NCBI GenBank assembly: GCA_035632315.1
Contig: DASQGZ010000023.1
Span: forward strand, 1 to 31,274
Length of the DNA stretch: 31,274 nucleotides
Origin: JAFDZW01 sp035632315
Lineage (GTDB): Bacteria; Bacteroidota; Ignavibacteria; Palsa-1295
Direction of reading: 5' to 3'
The position numbers and the translations under genes are program-made. Every line of letters starts with the position of its first letter. The first letter of the stretch is position 1. Below are positions 1 to 9,186 of the stretch, in pieces. A model generated the notes under the pieces. It was not told the DNA's origin and searched no databases. It saw only the letters and a list, made by a program, of their open reading frames with translations.

Positions 1-2
1 CG

Positions 3-548
3 CTTCATATTTCTGCCGTTTTACTTCCTGGGGACATCTCAAGCAAGATAGGAAAAATATATTCTCCACCGATCAGCGTAGTGCATCTTGGCTACGAACG
101 AGCAAGCATTCGAGGTGATGTTGATGGGTTCGGATTCCTCGTCGCCCCTTCAGAACGTTCGGACATCCTTGGCTGCATTTTTAGTTCATTGGTATTTCCG
201 GAACGTGCACCACAGGGGAAAATACTGTTCACGGTGTTACTTGGCGGAGCGGTAAATCCGGATATTACTAAACATTCTGCCAAAGAACTTCAAGATATTG
301 CGCACAAAGCACTTTCAAAATATCTTCTGATAGACGCTACCCCCTCATTCTCGTACGCGCATACGATACAGCATTCAATTCCACAGTATAATATCGGACA
401 GCGGGATATCCTCCAACAGATCAAAAAGATCGAGTCGGAGAATACTGGGTTGCACTTTGCGGGAAGTTATCGCGGAGGCATTTCGATCGGAGCTTGCGTT
501 TCCTATGCAAAAACAGTAGCCTCCGAGATCATTGGTAGCGATTTTTGA
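3..548 (+). CDS. hemG: Protoporphyrinogen oxidase, C-terminal part (partial at left edge)
   Basis: The reading frame is open from base 3 with no stop upstream, so the gene begins outside the window and about 181 C-terminal residues are seen. It matches the HemY/HemG-type FAD-dependent protoporphyrinogen oxidase family, which oxidises protoporphyrinogen IX to protoporphyrin IX at the membrane. Visible hallmarks are the VVHLGYER segment followed by GFGFLVAPSER, and near the end the FAD-binding LHFAGSYRGGISIGACV stretch, which corresponds to the family's AGNxxGGISV motif. An apparent ATG at base 81 lies inside the conserved core and is not the start. The heme genes hemB and hemL follow on the same strand after one intervening gene, which supports the assignment. 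The family also contains other flavin amine oxidases, but the heme context makes PPOX the best call. In some annotations this oxygen-dependent type is named hemY. Confidence 0.88.
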   Translation, partial: LHISAVLLPGDISSKIGKIYSPPISVVHLGYERASIRGDVDGFGFLVAPSERSDILGCIFSSLVFPERAPQGKILFTVLLGGAVNPDITKHSAKELQDIAHKALSKYLLIDATPSFSYAHTIQHSIPQYNIGQRDILQQIKKIESENTGLHFAGSYRGGISIGACVSYAKTVASEIIGSDF

Positions 549-596
549 CGAACGGGCACCGCACGGAGCCTGTTTGCAATAATTCAGCAAATTTTC

Positions 597-2000
597 GTGA
601 GAAATTTTCAACTCGTTTGCTCGACCCCGCCTCATCTTGTGGTTTCCGATCACGAGCATCCGATCTTTTCTTTCCGAACAATAAAATACATCCTGCTTTG
701 GCTCCTGTTGTGGCAAGATAATATGGTGCTCGGTTCTCCGATCCAGATCATCGAGCGGCTTGTCGATACCGGCGCTGTTCATCCATTAGAGGTGTGGCTG
801 ATCATCTGTTTCCTGACACTCTGTCTCGAACGGATCATATCCGGCAACTACGAACTCAGGCGCTCGTACTTTTGGGGTCCGCTCTTATTGATGGCACTGG
901 CACTGGTCTTTTCATATATCCGGGGAATGTTGCAATTGCAGGAGTTCAGGATCGTTTTTGAGATCCATGAAGCGATCTTACTGCCAGTGGCATATTTCGT
1001 CATTCTCAATATGTTCCGAGAACCCGGGGAGTGGCGTGTGTTACTCGTGCTGCTGATCTTTGCTTCGATCGGAAAAGCATTCGATGGTGCGCTGATCTAT
1101 TTTTTCTCCAATTATGAAAAAGTCCAATGGGGCGTTCTGCAGTTGTGGCGCGACGGCTTCCTGATGGCGATCGGCGTTCTATCTACTCTACTATTATTTC
1201 ACTATAAAGGGCGGTCGCTGATGTGGCTCAAACGGCTGTTGTATTGGACCACCCCTGTTATGCTGTTCACACTGATCGTTAGTTACCGGCGTACTTTTTT
1301 TCTCGCCATTCTTGTCGGTTGTGCAGCGATGATCTTCCTCTTGCCGCGTGAACGGCGGGCAAAGCAGCTGCTCGTGATCTTCGGTTTTATTTTTGCGATT
1401 CTGATCGTTGTGCTCGCGACCGATCCCGTAGGCTTCTTCATGAGATTCTTCGGAGCGTTCAATCCGGACGAAGAGGGCTCCGCATATATCCGGATGATGG
1501 AATACCCGAATATATTCTTGAATATTTATCATAATCCGATTTGGGGCGTCCCGATCGGGACATTTTGGCATCAATATTATAGGATGCCTATGTACGCAGT
1601 CTATACTTTGTATGGCTGCCACAACACATATCTCTATTGGCAGCTTCGATGCGGCATCCCGGGAACGGTCGCATTTTGGTGGTTCATCTCAAGGCAGTGG
1701 AAAGCTGCGCTGATCCAATTTCGGCTGACACGAAACACCGAAGAGAAAAATTTCTTTGCCATTCTTAGTATACTGATAATGGTCGTTTATCATGTTGCCT
1801 GCATGCTGGGATTACTCTATGCAGACGGATTCATTATCATGGCGGTGTATATGGTTGCATTGCAATTAATGATGGAATCCGAACTCGGCTTAAAAAGCTT
1901 GCGCGATGTCCGGCTAATCCCGACGCTGAAACATCGCAGACTCGTCTATTGGGGTGAAGAGGCTTCAGCTCAGGCGGTCCAAACCGTTTCTGCTTCATAG
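597..2000 (+). CDS. O-antigen ligase/polymerase-like polytopic membrane protein
   Basis: This 467-residue protein is very hydrophobic, with roughly ten predicted membrane segments. It looks like the Wzy_C/O-antigen ligase (WaaL-type) superfamily, which transfers or polymerises lipid-linked glycans at the periplasmic face of the inner membrane. The support is a SYRRTFFLAILVG segment (about residues 228-240), where such proteins carry an Arg-rich SxRR/T motif after a transmembrane helix, and the HNTYLYWQLRCGIPG segment (about 341-355), which matches the family's HNxYL...GxxG motif in the large periplasmic loop. The start is GTG at 597; the first in-frame ATG at 723 would cut the first membrane helix. 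No Shine-Dalgarno sequence is visible. It sits between heme genes, 48 bases after the oxidase and 64 bases before the chosen hemB start. The substrate cannot be inferred; exopolysaccharide polymerases share these motifs. Confidence 0.7.
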   Translation: MRNFQLVCSTPPHLVVSDHEHPIFSFRTIKYILLWLLLWQDNMVLGSPIQIIERLVDTGAVHPLEVWLIICFLTLCLERIISGNYELRRSYFWGPLLLMALALVFSYIRGMLQLQEFRIVFEIHEAILLPVAYFVILNMFREPGEWRVLLVLLIFASIGKAFDGALIYFFSNYEKVQWGVLQLWRDGFLMAIGVLSTLLLFHYKGRSLMWLKRLLYWTTPVMLFTLIVSYRRTFFLAILVGCAAMIFLLPRERRAKQLLVIFGFIFAILIVVLATDPVGFFMRFFGAFNPDEEGSAYIRMMEYPNIFLNIYHNPIWGVPIGTFWHQYYRMPMYAVYTLYGCHNTYLYWQLRCGIPGTVAFWWFISRQWKAALIQFRLTRNTEEKNFFAILSILIMVVYHVACMLGLLYADGFIIMAVYMVALQLMMESELGLKSLRDVRLIPTLKHRRLVYWGEEASAQAVQTVSAS

Positions 2001-2064
2001 AAAAGGCGGATGTCTCTTTTTGAGATTCCCCAAACTCCGCTTCCATACTGATTGTTCTCACGCT

Positions 2065-3072
2065 ATGCAAATGATGGACGAACAGATCGTTTCCGCGCGC
2101 TCGCGCACACGTCGCACTCGAATGATCGAACCGTTGCGGCGGCTCGTAGCTGAAACAACCCTCGAGCCTCGCAATCTCATCTTGCCGGTGTTCGTTACTG
2201 ACGAACATCCCGGCGCGAAGAACGAGATCGCGTCGATGCCGGGTGTTTATCAATATGGCCTCGATCGCATTTTTGAAGTTTGCGATGAAGCTCTTAAAGC
2301 AAAACTCGGCGGCATCATATTATTCGGCGTTACGAACGATAAAGATGAAACGGGTTCGTCGGGATATTCAGAGTCGGGAATAGTCGCCCAGGCGATCCGA
2401 GAGATCAAAAAACGTTTTCCTGAACTTCTCGTCACTGCCGATGTCTGTTTATGCGAATACACATCGCACGGACATTGTGGCATTGTGCATCAAACGCATA
2501 ACCACAATTTTATCATTGATAACGACGAAACTATCGAGCTGCTTGCCCGCGAAGCCGTTGTATATGCAGAAGCCGGAGCAGATATGATCGCACCGAGCGA
2601 TATGATGGATGGGCGTGTCGGCGTGATTCGTAACGCTCTCGACGGAGCAGGCTTCGTCAACACACCCATTATGAGTTACGCAGCAAAATATGCTTCCGGA
2701 TTTTACGGACCCTTCCGCGACGCCGCAGGAAGTATGCCTGCTTTCGGCGACCGCCGCTCGCATCAAATGGATCCGGCGAACAGCGACGAAGCGATGCGCT
2801 GCATCGAACGCGATCTTGATGAAGGGGCTGACATTATTATGGTCAAGCCCGCAATGAGTTATCTCGATGTTGTTCGCCGCGCTAAGGATGAGTTTAATAT
2901 CCCGATCGCCGCATACCAAGTCAGCGGTGAGTATTCGATGATCAAGGCCGCCGCCGCAAACGGCTGGCTCGATGAAGAACGAATGATGATGGAAACGCTG
3001 CTCTCGATCAAGCGCGCCGGAGCGGATATTATTCTTACGTATTTCGCATTAGACGCTGCCGCTAAACTTTGA
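2065..3072 (+). CDS. hemB: Delta-aminolevulinic acid dehydratase (porphobilinogen synthase)
   Basis: HemB condenses two 5-aminolevulinate molecules into porphobilinogen in the cytoplasm. The two active-site lysines are visible as K208 in SYAAKYASGFYGPFR and K261 in IIMVKPAMSYLD. The metal site is the zinc type, with three cysteines (C128, C130, C138) in DVCLCEYTSHGHCG. The frame is open back to an ATG at 1954, but that start would overlap the upstream gene by 47 bases and add residues with no counterpart in the family. ATG 2065 (335 residues) gives the normal length and places the TRRTRMIEPLRRLVAET opening correctly; ATG 2071 or 2074 are also possible. The stop codon TGA shares its last base with the ATG of hemL, so the two genes are probably translationally coupled. 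Confidence in function is very high; the exact start is less certain. Confidence 0.96.
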   Translation: MQMMDEQIVSARSRTRRTRMIEPLRRLVAETTLEPRNLILPVFVTDEHPGAKNEIASMPGVYQYGLDRIFEVCDEALKAKLGGIILFGVTNDKDETGSSGYSESGIVAQAIREIKKRFPELLVTADVCLCEYTSHGHCGIVHQTHNHNFIIDNDETIELLAREAVVYAEAGADMIAPSDMMDGRVGVIRNALDGAGFVNTPIMSYAAKYASGFYGPFRDAAGSMPAFGDRRSHQMDPANSDEAMRCIERDLDEGADIIMVKPAMSYLDVVRRAKDEFNIPIAAYQVSGEYSMIKAAAANGWLDEERMMMETLLSIKRAGADIILTYFALDAAAKL

Positions 3073-4352
3073 TGTCCACCGAACGCTCTGCTTCGCTTTT
3101 TGAAAAAGCAAAACAATTCATTCCCGGCGGCGTCAATTCTCCGGTACGGGCATTTCGCTCTGTCGGAGGTACACCATTATTTATGGAGCGCGCTCGCGGC
3201 GCACACATCTGGGACGCAGACGGAAATAAATATATTGATTTTGTCGGCTCGTGGGGTCCGTTCATTCTTGGGCATTCGCACCCAGCCGTAATAGAGGCAA
3301 TTTCCAAACAATTAGAAAAAGCGACGAGTTTCGGCGCACCAACCGAACTCGAGGTCGAGCTTGCTGAGATCATTTGTAGAATTATGCCGTCCGTCGAAAT
3401 GGTACGCATGGTCAATTCCGGCACCGAGGCGACAATGTCCGCGATCCGTCTTGCTCGCGCTTATACCAAACGTGAAAAGATCATCAAATTCGAAGGCTGT
3501 TATCACGGCCACGCAGATTCATTTTTAATAAAAGCAGGCTCCGGCGCGCTGACACTCGGCACACCCGATTCGCCGGGTGTTACACGCGGCACGGCGAACG
3601 ATACGCTCAATGCGCGATATAATGATCTTGCAAGCGTACAAGAACTCGTCCGCGCAAATGCCGGCGAGATCGCTGCTATAATTATTGAGCCGATCGGCGG
3701 GAATATGGGTGTTGTTCCGGCAAAAAAAGAATTTCTCGAAGGGCTTCGCACACTCTGCACGACAGAAAAAATTGTGCTGATATTCGATGAAGTAATGACG
3801 GGCTTTCGCGTTGCGCTCGGCGGTGCACAAGAGTTGTATGGCATCGCTGCTGATCTCACGACACTCGGCAAGATCGTCGGCGGAGGTCTTCCGGTTGGGG
3901 CGTATGGGGGCAAACGGGAAATTATGTCGCTTATTTCGCCGTCGGGTCCCGTCTATCAGGCCGGGACGCTCTCCGGTAACCCGCTTGCCATGGCAGCAGG
4001 AATTGCGACGCTCGATATTTTACAGATCGAAAACCCGTACCCGAAATTAGAAGAACGTGCCGCCGAGCTTGCGTCTGCTTTTGCAGAAAATATTAGAAAA
4101 TCCGGCATCAACGCAACCCAGCATCGAGTCGGTTCGATGATGTGCCAGTTCTTTAGCGATCGAGAAGTCTGGAATTATGACGACGCAATTACTTCTGATA
4201 CAAAGGCATACGGCAGATATTTCCATTCAATGTTAGATAACGGCATTTACCTTGCTCCGTCGCAATTCGAAGCAATGTTCCTTTCGGCAGCACATAGCGA
4301 TGAAGACCTGGAAAAGACCGTCGCCACGCATAAAAGTGCAGTTCGGGCATAA
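3072..4352 (+). CDS. hemL: Glutamate-1-semialdehyde 2,1-aminomutase
   Basis: HemL is a PLP-dependent class III aminotransferase-fold enzyme that converts glutamate-1-semialdehyde to 5-aminolevulinate. Its presence indicates the tRNA-dependent C5 route to heme rather than ALA synthase. The opening FEKAKQFIPGGVNSPVRAF is diagnostic, as are NSGTEATMSAIRLAR, the YHGHAD segment and FDEVMTGFR. The PLP lysine is in TTLGKIVGGGLPVGAYGG (K267 counting from this ATG). The length of 426 residues is standard. A TTG three bases upstream could also serve as start, but ATG 3072 overlaps the hemB stop by one base, a typical coupling arrangement. hemL makes the substrate of the neighbouring hemB, so the pair carries out successive steps in one operon. 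Confidence 0.97.
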   Translation: MSTERSASLFEKAKQFIPGGVNSPVRAFRSVGGTPLFMERARGAHIWDADGNKYIDFVGSWGPFILGHSHPAVIEAISKQLEKATSFGAPTELEVELAEIICRIMPSVEMVRMVNSGTEATMSAIRLARAYTKREKIIKFEGCYHGHADSFLIKAGSGALTLGTPDSPGVTRGTANDTLNARYNDLASVQELVRANAGEIAAIIIEPIGGNMGVVPAKKEFLEGLRTLCTTEKIVLIFDEVMTGFRVALGGAQELYGIAADLTTLGKIVGGGLPVGAYGGKREIMSLISPSGPVYQAGTLSGNPLAMAAGIATLDILQIENPYPKLEERAAELASAFAENIRKSGINATQHRVGSMMCQFFSDREVWNYDDAITSDTKAYGRYFHSMLDNGIYLAPSQFEAMFLSAAHSDEDLEKTVATHKSAVRA

Positions 4353-4488
4353 GCTTTCTCGTTTCTCGCTTTTGAGCTATTTTGCTGAAACCTTCTTTCT
4401 TTCAGTGTGTTGCAATGATGTTGTTTATGTCTGTTGTAGTCTGGGCGACGATCACAGGTTTTTTCATTCACTCAAATCATCGATCTCT

Positions 4489-6576
4489 ATGAAGAACGTC
4501 ATTTCATTCAAGCATGCAATCCTGTTGGCTATTGCAGTGCTCGTATTTGCTTCTTCCCCTTCGCAGTCGAACGCACAATCGACAAACGTGTACAAGCGTT
4601 CTGCTGTCGTTGAAGAATTCACCGGCACATGGTGCGGCTATTGCCCGCGCGGCGCATGGTTCATGGATTCCTTACAGGATCACATGGGCGATAACGTCGT
4701 CGAAATTTGCTGGCATAATAATTATAGCATTCCCGGTAATACCGACCCTAATTCCGGCGGCGATCCGCTAACGATCGACCTCGACCAAACCAATAAAGTT
4801 GAAGACACTGTCGAAGGATATTTTGGTGTCAACTCATTCCCGAGCATTGGAATACAGCGCACGGGTGCTGGGGGTGTCAACGATTGGAGCAATGGCGACC
4901 CGAATTACACGGCGATCAAGAACATCTGCAAACAAGCGCCGCTCGCCGATGTCCGTGTGGTAAATGTAGGCTATGATGCAAGCGCTCACACAGTCAATCT
5001 CGATCTTGACATTACGCCGTTCGATATGTCGAAGATGCCGTCGGACGATACGGAAAAATATGTTACGATCTGTGTTATGACAGAAGATAATCTTGCTGCC
5101 GACCAGCATAATTATGCTCTTCGCGGACTGCCGGAATGGCTGACGGGCTTTATTCACCAGAATGTCGCCCGTGCAGTTTCCGGGAAAGTCGTTGGTAATC
5201 CGTTCACGCTCGGGACAAAGCAAGCAAGCCCAACGCTTCCTGCGCGCATTCACTATAGCTTTAATATCGACCCGGCCAATTGGAATGCCAGCTATCTTCG
5301 GGTGAAAACAGTTTTCGATGGTATCAACCAGATCACGGTCAGCGGCAAAAAATACGACAACAATGTTGTCTTTAATGCCGCACAAACCGGTTATTTAACG
5401 AGCTATCCCCAGACCCCGCCAAATGCCGTTTGGATCGTTCTGCCGAGCACGAATTATTCGACGAAACTCGGAGCGTCAACAAATATTGTTTGGGCGACAG
5501 GCGGCAATGCATCCGCGGCAGTGAAGCTCGAATGGAGTGGCGATAACGGCGCATCGTGGAACACGATCGTTTCGAGCACGACAAATTCACCGTACCCGTG
5601 GACGATCCCGCAAGCAGCTTATGGAGATTCCGTGACGATCCGCGTCAGCGACGCATCGAACATCAATACAAAATCAACTGCCGGCAAATTTGCAACGCCG
5701 GGCATTATTACCATCACCCATCCTTCTGCAGGTGAAGTTCTTGTTTCCGGTACGAGCGATTCGATAGTCTTCACCGGCGGGAATATCGGCGCTCCGAAAA
5801 AGATCGAGTATTCGCTCGATAGCGGTGCGACGTGGACTCTTTCCAATAATATCACGACCGATCTGAAAACTCTGACGTGGATGGTTCCTACGACCACGAC
5901 AACGACGACTGCCGCTTATGTTCGTGTCACTGATGGCAATGGTATCGTTGGCAAGAGCGCCCAGTTCACCATTCAAGGTGTGGCCGGGACGAAAGCAAGC
6001 ATCAATACTGTCTCGATCAAATATATTCTTGCTGATTCGATAGCAGTTGGCACGAAGACAACGATCTCATGGACGACAACAGGAAACGTCGGCTCGACGA
6101 TCAGCCTCGATTATGCGATTACCGATCCCGGTATTACCTGGACTCATATTGCAACAATCAACTCGGATCAGACAAGCTATGCCTGGACCGTTCCAAACGA
6201 TATTACGCCGACAATGCTAGTTCGCGTCAGCGGCAGCGACCAGACTGCGGCATCAGCAACATTCGGTCCGTTCAAGGTGTACGGTACCGCCGGCGTCTAT
6301 TCGCCGGTAAGCTTTAACGGATATAGCTTAGCGAACTATCCGAACCCGTTCGTCGGCGAAACGAAGATCGCATTCGTGATGCCCGAGCGCGGGTTAGCGC
6401 TTATCACACTTCACGACGAACTCGGCCGTACGGTTGCGACTGTTGCCAACAGCACGTTCGAATCCGGTTCGCACGAGATCAGCTTCGACGGAGCGAAACT
6501 TCCGGCAGGAGTTTATACCTGTACGTTTGAAGTCAATGGTGTGCGCCTGGTCAAACAGATGAGTTTGGTCAAGTAA
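4489..6576 (+). CDS. Secreted Omp28/thioredoxin-like protein with T9SS sorting domain
   Basis: This 695-residue protein starts with a signal peptide (about 30 residues, cleavage after SNAQ). A thioredoxin-fold domain of the Omp28 type follows, with the redox motif CGYC at residues 49-52 in EEFTGTWCGYCPRGAW and a likely cis-proline in NSFPSIGIQR near residue 118. From about residue 330 there are three tandem beta-sandwich-like repeats of roughly 90 residues. Each has a W-x-T/G-G...S.D.G.TW...I pattern and ends in VRVSD/VRVTDGN/VRVSGSD. The last 80 residues are a T9SS type A sorting domain (ANYPNPFVGETKIAF ... GRTVATV ... LPAGVYTCTFEVNG). Predicted destination is the cell surface or outside. 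The longer frame from 4252 overlaps hemL and is rejected. Function is unknown; a disulfide oxidoreductase or binding role is plausible from the CxxC. A terminator follows closely. Confidence 0.85.
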   Translation: MKNVISFKHAILLAIAVLVFASSPSQSNAQSTNVYKRSAVVEEFTGTWCGYCPRGAWFMDSLQDHMGDNVVEICWHNNYSIPGNTDPNSGGDPLTIDLDQTNKVEDTVEGYFGVNSFPSIGIQRTGAGGVNDWSNGDPNYTAIKNICKQAPLADVRVVNVGYDASAHTVNLDLDITPFDMSKMPSDDTEKYVTICVMTEDNLAADQHNYALRGLPEWLTGFIHQNVARAVSGKVVGNPFTLGTKQASPTLPARIHYSFNIDPANWNASYLRVKTVFDGINQITVSGKKYDNNVVFNAAQTGYLTSYPQTPPNAVWIVLPSTNYSTKLGASTNIVWATGGNASAAVKLEWSGDNGASWNTIVSSTTNSPYPWTIPQAAYGDSVTIRVSDASNINTKSTAGKFATPGIITITHPSAGEVLVSGTSDSIVFTGGNIGAPKKIEYSLDSGATWTLSNNITTDLKTLTWMVPTTTTTTTAAYVRVTDGNGIVGKSAQFTIQGVAGTKASINTVSIKYILADSIAVGTKTTISWTTTGNVGSTISLDYAITDPGITWTHIATINSDQTSYAWTVPNDITPTMLVRVSGSDQTAASATFGPFKVYGTAGVYSPVSFNGYSLANYPNPFVGETKIAFVMPERGLALITLHDELGRTVATVANSTFESGSHEISFDGAKLPAGVYTCTFEVNGVRLVKQMSLVK

Positions 6577-6598
6577 TGTTTTCATAGAGGTATGTAAA

Positions 6599-6632
6599 AG
6601 CGGCTCCGAGGTCAAACTCGGAGCCGTTTTGG
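6599..6632 (+). terminator. Intrinsic terminator after the Omp28-like gene
   Basis: A perfect 10-base-pair stem, CGGCTCCGAG at 6601-6610 and CTCGGAGCCG at 6617-6626, encloses the six-base loop GTCAAA. It is followed at once by TTTT and then GGTTT. It begins 24 bases after the stop codon of the Omp28-like gene and precedes the next gene by about 45 bases, so it closes the upstream transcript. This is the cleanest terminator in the window. Confidence 0.93.
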
Positions 6633-6675
6633 TTTATAGCGTGTTACACTCGTTTCCACTTGCGCGAATATACAC

Positions 6676-8037
6676 GTGAATTACGTTTCTTCCATTCTCG
6701 ATCTGATCGGTAAAACGCCGATGATCGAACTGACACGGCTTGCTCCGGCGCGTTCGGATGTCAAGATCCTTGCCAAACTCGAAGAGTTTAATCCGGGCGG
6801 CTCGGTCAAAGACCGTATCGGCATCCGAATGCTCGAAGCTGCTGAGAAAGCCGGAAAGATCAAACCGGGCGGGACGCTCATCGAGCCGACGAGCGGCAAC
6901 ACGGGCATCGGGCTTGTGCTTGCTTCGATCAAAAAAGGATATAAGTGTATTTTTGTGATGACCGACAAAGCGTCGATCGAGCGCGTGCGGTACCTCAAAG
7001 CGCTTGGTGCTGAGATCGTTATCGTTTCGAGCGCTGCAAAGCCGAGTTCTCCGGAGTATTATTATAATACCGCGCAGCGGCTTGCAAGCGAGCTACCGAA
7101 TGCATTCATGCTTAATCAATATGATAATCCCGCAAACCCCGACGCACATTATTACGGCACGGGACCGGAAATTTGGAAAGATACCGATGGTACGATCACG
7201 CACCTCGTCGTTGGAATGGGCACCGGCGGAACGATCACGGGTAACGGAAAATATCTCAAAGAGCAAAATCCGAAAATAAAAGTCATCGCTGCCGACCCGG
7301 TCGGTTCGTCCATCAAAACATATTTTGAGACGAACCGTCTTGTCGAAGCGCTTCCCTATCTTATCGAAGGCGTGGGGCAGGAGCGAATTCCGAAAAATCT
7401 GAATTTAAAATATGTTGACGAGATCATTAATGTCAGCGATAAAGATGCGTTTATGACAGCGCGGCGCCTGGCACGCGAAGAAGCGATCTTTTGCGGCGGC
7501 TCGAGCGGAATGAATGTCTTTGCCGCGATGCGCGTCGCTGAAACTGCTCCTGCGGGAAGTGTGATCGTGACGCTCATTTGCGATACGGGCGAGCGATACC
7601 TGACAAAACATCATTCAGACGAATGGCTCAAAGAAAAGCGTTTGCTGCAAACCGAAAAAATGACGATCGGGATGATCGCCGGATTAAAGCATCAGGTAAC
7701 GGCAGCCCTCGTTGCCGTCGCACCGCATGACACCGTTCGCGATGCTATCTCAAAAATGACCGACAATAATATCTCTCAGCTTCCGGTGATCGACTCCGAA
7801 GGAAAATCCGTTGGCGCCGTCCGAGAGTCACGCTTGATGGCACGAGCGCTCGAATCGCGCGACTCGCTCACCTTACCCATCATCGAAGTAATGGAACAGT
7901 CATTTCCTGTTCTCGATGATTCGACCGATGCGAAAAAAGCCATTTCGATCTTGAAAGATGCACCGGCAGTGTTAGTCGAAGAATTCGGCAGAATTATCGG
8001 CATCATCACGCGCCACGATGTTCTTGAATTTATGTGA
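6676..8037 (+). CDS. cbs: Cystathionine beta-synthase with C-terminal CBS domain pair
   Basis: This 453-residue fold-type II PLP enzyme should condense homocysteine with serine to give cystathionine. The PLP lysine is K45 in PGGSVKDRIG, the substrate loop is TSGNTGIG (about 72-79), the phosphate-binding glycine loop is GTGGTITGNGK (about 180-190), and the pyridine-contacting serine/threonine region is ICDTGERYL (about 300). A linker leads to two CBS motifs (about 335-453), the usual regulatory Bateman module. Simple cysteine synthases lack this module. The start is GTG at 6676, since no better in-frame ATG precedes the conserved ILDLIGKTPM opening. The gamma-synthase/lyase family gene follows after 9 bases, which supports a cystathionine role over cysteine synthase. 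There is no heme-binding N-terminal extension of the human type. Confidence 0.88.
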   Translation: MNYVSSILDLIGKTPMIELTRLAPARSDVKILAKLEEFNPGGSVKDRIGIRMLEAAEKAGKIKPGGTLIEPTSGNTGIGLVLASIKKGYKCIFVMTDKASIERVRYLKALGAEIVIVSSAAKPSSPEYYYNTAQRLASELPNAFMLNQYDNPANPDAHYYGTGPEIWKDTDGTITHLVVGMGTGGTITGNGKYLKEQNPKIKVIAADPVGSSIKTYFETNRLVEALPYLIEGVGQERIPKNLNLKYVDEIINVSDKDAFMTARRLAREEAIFCGGSSGMNVFAAMRVAETAPAGSVIVTLICDTGERYLTKHHSDEWLKEKRLLQTEKMTIGMIAGLKHQVTAALVAVAPHDTVRDAISKMTDNNISQLPVIDSEGKSVGAVRESRLMARALESRDSLTLPIIEVMEQSFPVLDDSTDAKKAISILKDAPAVLVEEFGRIIGIITRHDVLEFM

Positions 8038-8046
8038 TCAGTCCTA

Positions 8047-9186
8047 ATGCACTTTAATACAAAAGCAATTCATATCGGCCAGGAGCCGGAACAAGTCACC
8101 GGCGCCGTTGCAGTGCCGGTATTTCAAACTTCAACCTACGCACAGAACGAACTCGGCGTTCACCCCAAGTTCGATTATGCGCGCACGATCAACCCGACCC
8201 GGCTTGCTCTCGAAACAAGCCTTGCCGCGCTTGAGAACGGGAAATTCGGGTATTGCTTTGCCAGCGGAATGGCGGCGATCGCCGCGGCACTTTCGCTTGT
8301 CAAAGCCGGCGATCATGTCGTCGCTTCGAGCGATATGTACGGCGGCTCGTTCCGATATTTTTCAAAGGTGCTCAGTAATTATAATATCGACTTCACCTAT
8401 GCCGATATGCGCGACGTGAAAAACATCGAAGCGGCGATCAATTCAAAAACAAAACTGATCTATAGCGAGACGCCGACAAATCCGATGATGAACCTGACCG
8501 ATCTCGCGGGACTTGCAGAAATCGGAAAGAAGCACGGATGTATCACGGTCGTTGATAACACGTTTATGTCGCCGTACTTTCAAAATCCGTTGGATATGGG
8601 TATTGACATCGTCGCTCATTCGGCAACGAAATATCTCGGCGGGCACTCCGATGTGATCGGCGGCGCGGTTGTTACCGCGAACGATAAATATGCAGAGCAG
8701 ATCAAGTTCTATCAAAATTCCGCCGGCGCTGTACCGGGACCGTGGGACGTATGGCTGCTGCTCCGGAGCGTCAAGACGCTCGGTATCAGGATGGATGTCC
8801 ATAATAGGAACGCAATGAAGATCGCAGATTTTTTGACATCGCAGTCAAAGATAAAAAAAGTGTATTATCCCGGACTTGTGTCACATCCGCAACATGAACT
8901 TGCAAAAAAGCAGATGCGAGGGTTCGGAGGAATGATCTCGATCGAGACCGGAAGTCTCGCTGCGGCAAAACGATTTGCAGCCGCACTTCATATTTTCACA
9001 CTCGGCGAAAGCCTTGGCGGCGTCGAGTCGCTTGTCTGTCATCCGGTCACAATGACGCATGGTTCTGTCCCCCCTGAACGACGCGCTGAACTTGGCATTA
9101 CCGACGGGCTAGTTCGCCTCTCGGTTGGCATCGAAGATATTGCCGATCTGCTCGAAGATATTAAAAATGGCATCGCCGCGATCTGA
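8047..9186 (+). CDS. Cystathionine gamma-lyase / gamma-synthase family PLP enzyme
   Basis: This 379-residue protein belongs to the Cys/Met metabolism PLP family (trans-sulfuration enzymes). The PLP lysine is K195 in HSATKYLGGHSDVIGG. Other family marks are the opening FNTKAIHIGQEP, the YARTINPTRLALE segment, the ASGMAAIAAAL glycine-rich stretch, the catalytic SSDMYGG tyrosine, the VVDNTFMSPYFQNPLDMGIDIV block and the ending LVRLSVGIEDIADLLEDI. Sequence alone does not separate gamma-lyase (cystathionine to cysteine) from gamma-synthase (metB). The tight linkage to a CBS-domain cystathionine beta-synthase, nine bases upstream, favours the lyase and therefore reverse transsulfuration. Its stop TGA shares one base with the ATG of the following small lipoprotein gene. 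Confidence 0.88.
   Translation: MHFNTKAIHIGQEPEQVTGAVAVPVFQTSTYAQNELGVHPKFDYARTINPTRLALETSLAALENGKFGYCFASGMAAIAAALSLVKAGDHVVASSDMYGGSFRYFSKVLSNYNIDFTYADMRDVKNIEAAINSKTKLIYSETPTNPMMNLTDLAGLAEIGKKHGCITVVDNTFMSPYFQNPLDMGIDIVAHSATKYLGGHSDVIGGAVVTANDKYAEQIKFYQNSAGAVPGPWDVWLLLRSVKTLGIRMDVHNRNAMKIADFLTSQSKIKKVYYPGLVSHPQHELAKKQMRGFGGMISIETGSLAAAKRFAAALHIFTLGESLGGVESLVCHPVTMTHGSVPPERRAELGITDGLVRLSVGIEDIADLLEDIKNGIAAI

Noticed and set aside
1954..2064. N-terminal extension of HemB back to 1954
   Set aside because: It overlaps the upstream gene and has Arg/Phe-rich sequence unlike any HemB N-terminus; ATG 2065 gives the usual length.
4252..4488. N-terminal extension of the Omp28-like protein back to 4252
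   Set aside because: It overlaps hemL by 101 bases and would bury a good signal peptide that begins at ATG 4489.
5885..5915. Run of ACG/ACA codons in the Omp28-like gene, possible microsatellite
   Set aside because: It encodes a short Thr-rich linker in frame between beta repeats; too short and irregular to call a phase-variable repeat.
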